This document shows positions 1-41,599 of a stretch of DNA of 64,000 nucleotides, one piece after another. The notes under the pieces are model-generated. The model was not told the origin of the DNA. It searched no databases and was given only the letters and a program-made list of their open reading frames with translations. Numbering within the stretch: the stretch's first letter is position 1; each line of letters starts with the position of its first letter. The stretch comes from Glandiceps talaboti (lineage: Eukaryota; Hemichordata; Enteropneusta; Spengelidae): positions 3,825,463 to 3,889,462 of the forward strand of contig NC_135551.1 of assembly GCF_964340395.1 (NCBI RefSeq). The letters are read 5' to 3'. The translations under genes and the position numbers were made by a program.

Positions 1-136
1 TTACAATCTGACATTGGCCTTTAAGTAGTTGTGTTTACAATCTGACATTGGCCTTTAAGTAGTTGTGTTTACAATCTGACATCGGCCTTTAAGTAGTTGG
101 GTTTACAATCTGACATTGGCCTTTAAGTAGTTGGGT
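1..136. repeat. 34-bp tandem repeat, 4 copies, over the 3' end of the C1q gene
   Basis: Units begin at 1, 35, 69 and 103 with ttacaatctgacattggc and differ by single bases. The final unit contains the stop codon (123-125, minus strand) and the last codons of the C1q-domain gene, so the array is its 3' UTR or immediate downstream flank. The array is cut by the window edge, so its full length is unknown. Confidence 0.9.
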
Positions 137-2342
137 TTACTAAATGACCATTAAATGTTGTATGATGTTTATCATTACTGTCCAGCATAACATTCTGATA
201 TTCTGAATGTTTGTCAACTCGTACCCATACAGTATTACCATTATTCAAACTAACTGTAATACTTTGACTAACCATACCTTGCCAGTCTTTATTGTCGGCA
301 TATATTCGAGCTTTTGTTTGACTGTTTACCATTATAAATGCTGCAACATATTTGTTGTTTTGTTTCAAAGTTGTGAAAGTAAAGAAGTATATTCCAGGAG
401 TATGGCAAGTGAATATGCCAGTGTTGATGTTCATGTCATTCCCATTGTTTACAAATGTGTAATCATAGGTCATGGTTATATGTGAACTTTGACCTTCTAC
501 CCTGCTATTACGGGCAACTGAAAAAGCTGGCCAATTCTGAAAGTTGTATCGCTCTCCTTTTTGGCCTTTGTAACCTTGAAATCCCTGTTCACCTCTGAGT
601 CCCCTGACACCTTGCATACCAGGATTTCCTTCAGCTCCCTTTTCACCATTAGAACCCTTTTCACCTTGTAAGCCAGGGTATCCTAAAGCTCCCTTTTCAC
701 CGTCAAATCCCCTGTCTCCTTTAGGACCGGCTTTGCCCATTTGTCCCCTTATTCCAGGCTCACCAGTATCTCCTGAAAAGTTGAACAGGAACAAATCAAA
801 TGAGGAATGACTTAAATTGTTTTTTTAGCCCCTGAAGTTGGGACTATTGCGATGGACTCTGTCCGTCCGTCTGTCTGTCCATGTGTCCGTAATATGTCAT
901 TTCTCAGACATGCAATATCCGATTTCTTTCAAACCTGATACAAAGATGACATATCATATGGGACATATGTTCATCAATTTATATTTTGATACATGCAAAT
1001 TTAACCAAATGGTAGCCATATTTATATAACTGAATATTTACAACAACAATAACAACGTTAGAAAGTGATTTAAAACAACTGGTTTAGTTTAAAAAAATAC
1101 AGTACAATGTATATATGTCATACTACATTGTATCGGCCAACGAAATGTAACCATTCCCCATGTCATGTCAGTGATCTGGACCCATACACCATCTGCAAGC
1201 ATGACTATGACCAATGACATGTAACCCCTAGATGTAACTGTTATCTCAGTTTCACGCTTGCTCAAGATTTAGAGTTCAGTGAATTCAGTGTATTTTAGAA
1301 GGTAATCATTTTCAAAGTGCATATTTTTCATAGGCAATACACATTGAATTGATGCCGTAAAAATCTCAGACCTGTCACCAGCACGTCATGCTGTTGACAG
1401 GCGCCGGTCACTAGACACTCCTTTCTTTTAAATCATGTTTCCAAGTAATACAGTATTAGAGAAAAGAACTATACACAAGCATTAATTTTGGTGCTCATAT
1501 CATTTTTACAGAATGGCAGCCATATTTGAAGTTAACAATCATTATTTACTGCATAACTCAAAAACTGTAATACATAGAGATGCCATTCAAGTGTCTACCC
1601 CCATATTATCACAAGCAAGCTATCTTTGGAGACCTTTGACATTTGACCTTGACCTTCATGGCCAATTATCAAAATCAAGCCAATTCCTGCCTATCACAGA
1701 CATATTGTAATATTTTACATATTGCCAATTTCTTTTAAATCATGTTTACAAGTAATATTGAAAAAAAGAACTATACACAAGCATTTTATTTGGTGCTGAT
1801 GTAATTTTTACTGAATGGCAGCCATATTGATAGTAAAATTATATTACTGCATAACTCGAAAGCTTTATTCAAGCGTCTAACCCATATAATCACTTGCAAT
1901 CTTTCTTGTAGGAATGACCACTGACCTTTATATTGACCTACAGAGTAGATCATTAAAATTAAGCTGTTACATATTGCAGACATTTTGTAGCAATTATGTG
2001 TGGCTAATGTCTATAGATAATGCAGAACCAGATAAAACATACACATACATTATTTTTGGCGCTCATATCACTTTTTACTCAATGGAAGCCATATTTGTAG
2101 TGAATAATCATAATTTACCACATAACTCAAAAATGTTAATACATAGAGACTATATTCAAGTGTCTACACCCATATTGCCAGGTTTACACTTTCTTTTGAG
2201 ACATTGACCTTTGACCTTAACTCTGATCTTCAGGTTTGATTGTTAAAATTCAGCCACTTCCTGCATTATCAGACACTTTACAGTTTTGATTTGTTGCCAC
2301 AAATTTCTTTTAAATCATGTCTCCATTCAGTCACATAGAAGT

Positions 2343-2380
<38 letters not shown>

Positions 2381-2657
2381 GGGGGGGGGGGGGTCTTCTA
2401 TGAAGACCTTTAATTACTTGCACAGAATTGATATTTCTAATAAATTGACTTGCAACATTCAAAGATACACTCTAACTAAGGTAACTAAATACAGTCGTAG
2501 AATTTGTCTTACCTTTCTCTCCTCTGATAACACTAAAGACTCCTGGTGTAGTTGTTGGTTGATAATCACAACATTGAACACAGGGTGAATCTTGAGCAGT
2601 GATCCAACTCACTGAGACTGCCATCATTGTTAGTACTAGTAACATAGACATCTTCAT
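123..2657 (-). CDS. Secreted collagen-like C1q-domain protein (2 exons)
   Basis: Exon 1 is 2513-2657 and exon 2 is 123-772; joining them (phase 1, donor gtaag, acceptor ttttcag) gives 264 residues. Residues 1 to about 21 form a hydrophobic signal peptide (MLLVLTMMAVSVSW). A short stalk with SPCVQCC follows, whose cysteines may link chains. Residues 46-123 are 26 uninterrupted Gly-X-Y triplets, running straight across the splice junction. Residues from about 129 (PAFSVAR) to the end form a C1q/TNF-like domain with the typical GIFTC...PGIYFFTF core. Family knowledge: such proteins trimerise and act as secreted lectin-like recognition molecules, often expanded in marine invertebrates. The ligand is unknown. 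ATG at 2657 is chosen because the signal peptide follows it directly. The last codons and the stop lie inside a 34-bp tandem repeat unit. Confidence 0.9.
824..2340. repeat. Dispersed repeat with ~300-bp internal tandem units in the C1q gene intron
   Basis: The single intron (773-2512) of the C1q gene is mostly repeat. It opens with agcccctgaagttgggac and a gtccgtccgtctgtctgtcc tract near 838-890. From about 1430 to 2340 there are roughly three diverged ~285-305-bp units sharing tttggtgctcatatca, tggcagccatatt and tttcttttaaatcatgt. The build resembles the 23.2-24.3 kb element (tttttagtcccc start, gtccgtccg tract, atggcagccat motifs), so both probably belong to one family. No coding potential seen. 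Confidence 0.65.
2346..2392. repeat. Poly-T/poly-G homopolymer junction
   Basis: A run of more than 30 T is followed directly by about 13 G inside the C1q gene intron. Its length is unlikely to be exact in an assembly. Nothing functional can be claimed. Confidence 0.85.
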
Positions 2658-3724
2658 CTTCGCTGTGTCTCTGAGCTACGTGTCTTTTTCCCCAAACTCT
2701 GTCAAGCAGTGTGTGAGAGCTGGAAAGAAAGTTGTGCAATATGTTTGGTCAGTTTCTTATCTGAATGTAACCCAGGCTGTGTGCACTAGATGTGTTTCTG
2801 ATTAATATTAATATGTGCCAACTCCCACAATGGGTAAGAAAAGAAAGTTCATTTAATTTTTGTGACCATATTTAGCCATGTTTTCCCACTCGGTAAAATT
2901 ATGCAAATTTGTTTTTACTGAACACTTGAGAACAATTTACATATTGCAATACAGATATCATGTTTTATCTGGGTCATGCTATCTTTGTCAGAAAATCTAC
3001 TAGTACAATAAAGAGGAACAACGAATACATATAATTTACTTTCAACAGTAGCTAGTCTCGGCAGGATTTCAGAACAATTTTAAGTGCCTGGAAAATGGTT
3101 CGTAGGCATACATGTATCATGTTTAAAGTAAGCAAAGAACATTGTCAGTGTCAGAGCATATTGGGGTAGTGATTAAATTACATTGTAACTTTATTTTGAT
3201 AGAACAGGAAGGAGATAACAATGCTAAAATATCGCATGGTTTAAAAAAATTGAAAGAATAGCACAAGTGGTGTTGTAGCACAACTGTTCAGTTTTTCAAT
3301 GTTTATCCACATGCTGATCGATGTTAAGTATGCTTAATATTCTTAATCTATACACCCCCAGATCCATCCCCATTAAATTTCAGCCCAATCTGCTCAGAAG
3401 TTTTGGAATTAAAATCTTTTTACCAAAAAGACACATTTTTAGGCCTAATTTGCATACCAATGATGGAATCATGTCATGAACAAATCTTAATCTACACACC
3501 CCTTAGAACGTTCCTACCAAAGTTCAGACCAATCTGCGTAAACAATTTTTAGTTTAAGTTTTTTGACCAAAATGACATTTATGACCCAAATCACATATCT
3601 GTGATGCAATCATTTTGCTTTGAACAATTTCAAAACTAGACACCAAAAGTAATGTCCCCTCCAAATACCAATTGAAGGCAATCGGTCTGGTGGTTTTTGA
3701 GGTAAAGTTGTCAACACAGATACG

Positions 3725-3760
<36 letters not shown>

Positions 3761-4459
3761 CCGTACTGTGCCTATAAGTATAACAGTACTGAACCTTATG
3801 AAGTTATGAGTTTAGTTGGGCTAAAATAGCACTCAAAAACAAACAGACTTTTTAGCCAGCAAATTAGAATGTAGAAATTATGGAAATCTGTGTAATATGT
3901 TCTATTGTTTTATGTTCTACATGTATAATAATTCATGTGCCTTAAATTTACTTCATCTATACATTCCTGTATTCTGTGTAATGCCAAGGTTATTAATAGT
4001 CACTGTCAGTGTAGTCTATAAGATACTCTGTAGTGGGGCGCCCTCACACATCGGTCAACCTCTCTCAGTACTGATACTTAAAAACCATTTGCATTACATT
4101 GTGTCTAGGCTTTCACTGTGTTGTGGAAATAGTCAAGTACCGGTAAATTCACTGCCTAGCTGTGCAGTAAACAAATTAAATAATTAAGTGCCATTCCAGA
4201 TTCTAAAAATTGATTCCAAAAATCTCCAGCTGTAAAGCTGCATATGCTATTCAATTACATTTGTCTCAAACAAGGACAGGAAACTGACGAGTGTAAATAA
4301 TCTTTCTTTTCGAAACTCACACATGTTATGATTTATAGTGAAATCTATACCATCTACATGTACAGTGCCCATACACTGTATAGACACATCCTTGTGTGCA
4401 AAGAATGGTATTGAAATACTGTCTGTCCATCTATCTGTCTGTCTGTCTGTCTGTCTGTC

Positions 4460-4492
<33 letters not shown>

Positions 4493-5143
4493 GACTGTTG
4501 ATAGGGAGGTGGCAGGCACATTAGATAGGTACATTGCAGGTTGTTATTTCAGTGTGTAGATAGTTTATAAATAGCTAGGTAGGTGTTAGGTAGATAGGTA
4601 CTGTGTAGGTAGGTACCCAGGTAGATAGGTAGGTAGGTAGGTGGGTAGGTAGGTAGATAGGTAGGTAGGTGGGTAGGTAGGTAGGTAGGTAGGTAGGTAG
4701 GTAGGTAGATAGATACATTGTAGGTAGGTAGATAGGTGGGAGGGAAGGTAGGTAGATAGATAGGTACATTGTAGGTAGGTAGATAGGTGGGAGGGAAGGT
4801 AGGTAGGTAGATAGATAGATAGGTACTTTGTAGGTAGGTAGATAAGTTGGAGGGTAGGTAGGTAGGTGGGAGGGTAAGTAGGTAGGTAGTCTCGCTGCCA
4901 GACTTAGTGACATTTGTCACTCTGTAAAGCCCATGAAGTGCACCCCAAGTGGCGAAGCCGTGAGATGTATGGGACTTTAGTTTGTCCCTCTGTAAAGCAC
5001 ATGAAGTGTACCCCAAGCGACGAAGCCGCGAGAAGTGAGGGACTTTAGTACTGAGTCTGGCAGGAGGCAGGAGAACAAAAGTAACTGCCAATGAAACTAG
5101 CAAATCGATGATCTGTTCAAACATACTAACTATTGAATATTCT
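2658..5143. other. Non-coding stretch with dispersed repeat and microsatellites
   Basis: No exon was recognised between the C1q gene start and the MITE at 5144. About 3340-3780 is a dispersed repeat of ~120-bp similar segments (cacacccc..., ccaatctgc, tttttaccaaaa) ending in a gaca tract (3728-3760). The same family appears inverted near 58.6-58.97 kb. 4422-4490 is a (ctgt)n tract and 4570-4890 is built from ggta/gata tetranucleotides. 4913-5060 holds two ~70-bp copies (gaccccaag-like core, cgaagccg) bracketed by the inverted motif ctgccagact(t/c)agt. Upstream URB1 exons might hide here but I could not identify any. Confidence 0.6.
4570..4895. repeat. ggta/gata tetranucleotide-derived satellite
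   Basis: Compound low-complexity DNA of ggtaggtagata with ~64-bp higher-order blocks (tacattgtaggtaggtagat recurs). The long minus-strand open frame through it is a Thr/Tyr/Leu/Pro artefact of the tetranucleotide. Confidence 0.85.
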
Positions 5144-5728
5144 CAGTTCCACACCACTCCAAAATGGGAAGAAACAATCTCTCCAAAGTTGGAGATTTTC
5201 TGAACTTAGAAATATTAATGAGATAATATGGAAGTCTTGAACTTAGCTTAAGGAAGGTTCTGCTATGAGTACATTTCTGCCTAGGTCCATAGCTCTAGAG
5301 ACATATCTTGGACATTGTTAGAACATAAACATCTCAATGATGGACAGCTTTATAAATCTGTTGATTTTCAGCTCATTAGATTCAAGCATTCATCAGATAT
5401 GAGCAATCAAAATATACTTGCCATATGCTGAAAATTCCTTTGTTTTTTGTTGCTTGATCGTCATGCAATCATTGTCTCATTTGAAAGTGCTTTTCTTGAC
5501 GAGATGATCACTATGAAGAGAAGAGTCTGTTTTGATGACTTCATCACACAGCATAGGTTTGCTATCAGTATAGCAAGCCCACAGGTTGTGCATGCAAATT
5601 GGTAAGCAGGACCAGAATGTGATGTCATTCCTTGGTGCACGCCTGTGCAGATTTCAAGTTCACATTTCAACTGCAACTGTACAGTTTATCGATATTGTTT
5701 ACTCCCCATTTGGAGTGGTGTGGAACTG
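5144..5728. mobile_element. MITE-like non-autonomous DNA transposon with 5-bp target duplication
   Basis: Terminal inverted repeats of about 30 bp begin CAGTTCCACACCACTCC at 5144 and end with the reverse complement at 5728 (ggagtggtgtggaactg). The element is flanked on both sides by the direct repeat ATTCT (5139-5143 and 5729-5733). The 585-bp interior has no credible transposase frame. CAG...CTG termini recall hAT elements, but those make 8-bp duplications, so the superfamily is left open. Confidence 0.8.
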
Positions 5729-5824
5729 ATTCTACATCCAGGAGGAGTCTGTTATAAATAGCGACTAATCGTATGTTGAGGATTTATGTACATGTACTTC
5801 AGTGAATGGCACATCAACCATCGT

Positions 5825-6552
5825 CTAACAGCAACCATTGTTTGTTACATAATGGCATAGTCCTAACAGCAACCATTGTTTGTTACATAATGGCATAGTC
5901 CTAACAGAAACCATTGTTTGTTACATAATGGCATAGTCCTAACAGCAACCATTGTTTGTTACATAATGGCATAGTCCTAACAGCAACCATTGTTTGTTAC
6001 ATAATGGCATAGTCCTAACAGCAACCATTGTTTGTTACATAATGGCATAGTCCTAACAGCAACCATTGTTTGTTACATAATGGCATAGTCCTAACAGCAA
6101 CCATTGTTTGTTACATAATGGCATAGTCCTAACAGCAACCATTGTTTGTTACATAATGGCATAGTCCTAACAGCAACCATTGTTTGTTACATAATGGCAT
6201 AGTCCTAACAGCAACCATTGTTTGTTACATAATGGCATAGTCCTAACAGCAACCATTGTTTGTTACATAATGGCATAGTCCTAACAGCAACCATTGTTTG
6301 TTACATAATGGCATAGTCCTAACAGCAACCATTGTTTGTTGCATAATGGCATAGTCCTAACAGCAACCATTGTTTGTTACATAATGGCATAGTCCTAACA
6401 GCAACCATTGTTTGTTGCATAATGGCATAGTCCTAACAGCAACCATCGTTTGTTACATAATGGCATAGTCCTAACAGCAACCATTGTTTGTTACATAATG
6501 GCATAGTCCTAACAGCAACCATTGTTTGTTACATAATGGCATAGTCCTAACA
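5825..6552. repeat. 38-bp minisatellite, about 19 copies
   Basis: Near-identical head-to-tail units starting cctaacagcaaccattg. Only a few substitutions (gttacat/gttgcat, catcg/cattg) are seen, indicating recent homogenisation. It lies upstream of the first visible URB1 exon. Confidence 0.95.
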
Positions 6553-7112
6553 GGAGGAAAACTAATTCAATTCAAACACTTTATTGTCTGCATATGAAAA
6601 CCACAGAAAATTGTCAAAAGATATTTTAGAAAAATATATGCAACTGTTGTACATTGATGAAAACAAAGAATAGTGCATTAAATATAGCATACTGGTAAAA
6701 TAAACAAACATTTGAAACGGTTACATTACATTCAAATTAGCCACAGCTGATGGTATAATAAGAGTGGTTTTAAACAAATTTTTCTTGGTAATGACATTTT
6801 GACAGCCAGTGAGATAGCATGGTGATTATATCCACACACCTAAAGATACTGCTATCATCCAATTATTTAAATTGACTCTTCCACATCTACCAAAGTATTA
6901 GTTTGTTTATAAATGTCAACAATTGTATCATTGTCTTTGCTGGCATCTTCCCCTGTATATTGACATATACATGAACATTAACCTACATTTAATACCCCCC
7001 CCCCTCCCCACAGCACCTTCTGTGTCAAATTGTCAACAACAGCAAATGACAGCCATACACAAATAAAGTTATGTTTACCCCCATCAGATACACCTCTATG
7101 TTTTCTTGGCAG
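6553..7112. other. AT-rich stretch before URB1 exon 1, nothing recognised
   Basis: No exon, repeat array or RNA gene could be supported. A polypyrimidine-poor acceptor (ttttcttggcag) ends it at 7112. Confidence 0.5.
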
Positions 7113-37090
<29,978 letters not shown>

Positions 37091-38471
37091 ATTGTAACAT
37101 GAAGAAATGTCAGGGTTATTGTAACTTTGCAATTATAGCTAACATCCTGACGAGGTGGGCAAGATAACCTCTAGATCTGAAGATGCAAACACAGTGTTGG
37201 GTCATAATAGTTTTATTACATGCTGACTGATAATTGAACATTTATATGGTGATAAATGTATATTGATTTTATAACTATGATTTCTGTGTGGTTAGATATC
37301 CAAAATTTGAGAATATTTTACAAAAACTGCAGTGTAGACAAAGTCCAATCTGATTATAATCTGATGTGGTGAAAGTGGCAAGATGGCTTTATTTACATCT
37401 ATTTTCATCATTCTGGAAAACATGTCAATTTTATTTCACATAGAGATAAAATACTCAATTCCCAGTCTAAACATATTTGTGACGAGGTCAGTCAACTTGA
37501 AAAAGGTTGTCATTTTTACTGGTTCTGTACGCCATAGGTAGTGAGTGCTGCATATGGCCACTGAAATATGTTACAACATGTTAATATTTTTGTGATTATC
37601 AAATATGATATAGTCAACTTAATAGTGTTACTTTACTGAGACCAGCTGTTATCTCCCATTCATTGAAATAATATTCTTTATTAAAACTTTATGAAATTCA
37701 TTCATATAACATTTGTATTAAGAATCATTACTTTCCTTGATCAATTAATATTTTTGATAACTTCACATATTAACACATTTCATTGAAATATATGATATAT
37801 ATGAACTTTATGTTTAGTGCAAGTGACTTGAGGAGATTTCCATCGTAAGTTTTAACCCAATTCTGTCCTTATCTAATATAACTCTAAAGTAATGATTTCA
37901 CACTCCATGTAACATACCATTAGTAATTTCTAGAGTTACAGTGTGAAGACAGAATTTACTGTTCCTGTGGCACATTGAGGGCGCTCTTGTAGGGAGCTGT
38001 ACAGTAATGACAAAATCATTGAGGGCTTCAGTCCAAGTGCTGTCACCAAGGAACAACTATCGACTTTTCGTTTTTTGATGCTTTGAATTTTAGGCAAGTC
38101 TTTTATGCACATCTTTTAATTGTGTATAACAGGTCTAAGCAACTCTAAGCAACCCTTTCTCCAACTTCTGGTACTAAGGTACAATATATACTTCTGATCA
38201 ATATAAAGTCCACCAAAGACAAACCCCTCGCCTTCAAGTTTTACTGTGTCTATTCCAATTTATTTTAGATGAATAGCATCACGTCAAAATTTTTATTCTT
38301 GCCAAAGTAAAGACACGAAATCCAATTTTACATTTTGTTCACGTTATTTCACATCACAAAGTGTGTAAAAAATATTCACAAAACTTGTCCACTCAGTGAT
38401 CTGCAAGTTCAAGTTTTACGTGACAGAGTCTAACACGTCATGATTCAATTCATGCACACAGTCAGTCGGAT
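37091..38471. other. Convergent intergenic region / 3' UTRs
   Basis: AT-rich sequence between the URB1 stop and the stop of the minus-strand CXorf65-like gene. It presumably contains both 3' UTRs. No exon, repeat array or RNA gene was recognised, and I could not choose poly(A) signals confidently. Confidence 0.5.
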
Positions 38472-41110
38472 TCATTGTTTCTTTGATCCCTTGGCTGTAG
38501 ATTGTTTTGGTGAACTGCTGCTACTTCCAACGTTTTTCACGTTATGTATGATAGCCCCGATCATGACGTAGTTTGTTTTCTTTGAACCAGATGTTTCTCT
38601 GACTGACTCTAGGTGGCGCTTACTCATCAGGAGTTGTTGTTCCTTTCTTTTCCTTGCTCTTTCAAGTCGGGCTTTTTCCATTTTCTCTCGTTGTAATCGC
38701 AGCCGTTCTGAAAGGGAAAGGAAATGTGAACTTAAAATAATTATGACAGTAAAAGCAGTTGGTGAAGAAATGCATGCTTTTGCCAAATAGGGAGACAGAG
38801 GGGATGTTGGGGTTGTGAAGTTGCCAAATAGGGAGACAGAGGGGATGTTGGGGTTGTGAAGTTGCCAAATAGGGAGACAGAGGGGATGTTGGGGTTGTGA
38901 AGTTGCCAAATAGGGAGACAGAGGGGATGTTGGGGTTGTGAAGTTGCCAAATAGGGAGACAGAGGGGGTGTTGGGGTTGTGAAGTCACCAAATAGGGAGA
39001 CAGAGGGGGTGTTGGGGTTGCAGTTGCCAAATAGGGAGACAGAGGGGATGTTGGGGTTATGAAGTCACCAAATAGGGAGACAGAGGGGGTGTTGGGGTTG
39101 CAGTTGCCAAATAGGGAGACAGAGGGGGTTTTGGGGTTGTGAAGTTGCCAAATAGGGAGACAGAGGGGATGTTGGGGTTGTGAAGTCACCAAATAGGGAG
39201 ACAGAGGGGGTGTTGGGGTTGCAGTTGCCAAATAGGGAGACAGAGGGGATGTTGGGGTTGTGAAGTCACCAAATAGGGAGACATAGGGGGTGTTGGGGTT
39301 GTGGCACTTCCTTTCACAATTTGGAAGAGTCTAATAACTTAAAGTTAAAAGTAAATGGGAAAACAATGATAATAGGAATGTAAATTCCCATAAGGATGTT
39401 TTTGAAAAAAATGATATACAACAACAACAACAACAACAACAACAACATCAACAACATTAACAATACAATCATGTATATATGTGCTAATTGTAAGTGCCTT
39501 GATTTGACAATACCCTATAGATCACATCAAAGCATCAAAATAGAACAGACTTTTATTTTTGAGTTGCTTTAATAGTCTGTTAGATGTGCTGATAAGGTGC
39601 GCCCTCACGCGATGGCCAACCCATTATAAAGATCATTGTAGCGTACAGTTTTCAGGATTTTTTGATAATGTCGTGTATGCCTTATATAAGTTTATCCTCC
39701 AACTTGCCCATAAATTTTGGTTTGAATTTTGGTTTGAATGGTATGTTTAGTGTCTAACTTACCCATAAACTTTGGTTTGAATGGTATGTTTTGTGTCAAT
39801 GGAACAAACGGTTTGTAACTACCATCTTCATTACCTGTAGGGGTTGAAAGGATAAAAATATTCAATTCAATGACTGGAAAAATCAACTCATAAAATCTGA
39901 AAATAAGACTAAATGTGTGGTAATGTTTTGATTCATGGCATTTAACGTCTTTATTTCTAACTTGCCATTACTCCATCAGCATATATTTTTTTCATTTTGC
40001 CTGGACCCGACCACTACGAACAGTAGCTTTTAATTTGTCATTTTCTCATGAATTTCAAAATCATTCTCGATCGATATCGTTCTCTTTCCAAAGTAAAAAA
40101 AAATATATAGCATTATAAGATTTTGCTGAGTGAGACTCCCAGGGGCGTTACCCCTAACCAGCTCTGTTAGGGGTGTGTGGCCAATACTGCCAACTCCACA
40201 CCTCATTTCATACCCATTTTGACCAAAAATTGATACCACGTTTTAGACCATTACAGATTGTAGTACAAAATACAGTTGTAGTACATTGTCGTTCCATACT
40301 AAGGAAATGGTAGATCACAAAATGTAGTTTTCACTCTTGTATTTTTTTCCCCAGAGAAGGCAAGATTTTCGGGGCAATTAATGGCAGAGTTGAGAAGTCA
40401 ATGGACCGGACCACAGTTTAGACTGGGCCAAGCAAAAACGAAAATAATATAGAATGGACTACTATACACTTTAGACTCTTCAGCTTGAAAAATAACCCAG
40501 ACACTATTTCAGACCAAAGTGCTAGAAAACGCGCCTCAAAAGGTGGAACTATTCTGTTTAATTTATTATACATTTTCTTTGTGTGGAAGATACGTCCTGT
40601 TGGGCGCCCTCACTCATCGGCCTACCGACACCAATGAGGACGAAGCGACACTGAGACGTATCTTACGGTCTACATGTATTACCAAACATTGTAGTTTCCT
40701 GTAAACGTTACTGTTGAAATTCAATTGTATGGAAATCACTACCCGGAATTATTCATATTTCTCGTCTTACGTATTAGAAGATGTATCTAAATGATCCATT
40801 TCAGTTACCACAACGCAACTCTGTGTAAGGGGAGGAGGAGTGGGAGGTGGAGTAGGAGGGGGTATTTATACCATGCTCCTCTATCACTGATACTTACGTT
40901 CTATTTTGATCGCTACGAGTGTACTTCGAGGTTTGATTAACTTACTAAGTGTTAACATTGGGGGTTGGTATAGCAGGTATTTCAAGTGTCCGTCTTCGTC
41001 AGCAAGATCTATCAATGCTGTAGACAATTGGAATCAAGAACACCATGAATGAACTGTTATATTATATTATATTAAAATAGACTTCACTTTATTATGTATG
41101 TATGTATGTA

Positions 41111-41161
<51 letters not shown>

Positions 41162-41434
41162 ATGCATGTATAAATGTATGTATAATTTTTATAGTGATGG
41201 GTATACGTATAGAAAAAAACATATCTAGTATACCCCCATGAGTATCTGTTTATTTGCTGGTTTATTTAATTAATGTATTTGTCCCTATGCTTGTCATTCG
41301 TTTGCTTGTTCATTTGTCATTTATTTGATAGTTTGATTGTTTGTTTTGCTTTGTTTGTCACACGGTTCCTGTGTCCCTTGTGACACACACACATACATAC
41401 ATACATACATACATACATACATACATACATACAT

Positions 41435-41465
<31 letters not shown>

Positions 41466-41565
41466 TACATACATACATACACACATACACACATCCACAC
41501 ACACACACACATACATACATACATACATACATACATACATACACACACACATCCACACACACACA

Positions 41566-41599
<34 letters not shown>

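Noticed and set aside
5461-5676. 71-codon minus-strand frame within the MITE
   Set aside because: No recognisable transposase motif; short and unsupported.
38662-39231. Pro/Leu/Ser-rich minus-strand frame of 189 codons
   Set aside because: Read-through of the 36/41-bp array upstream of exon 5 of the CXorf65-like gene; the true exon starts at 38707.
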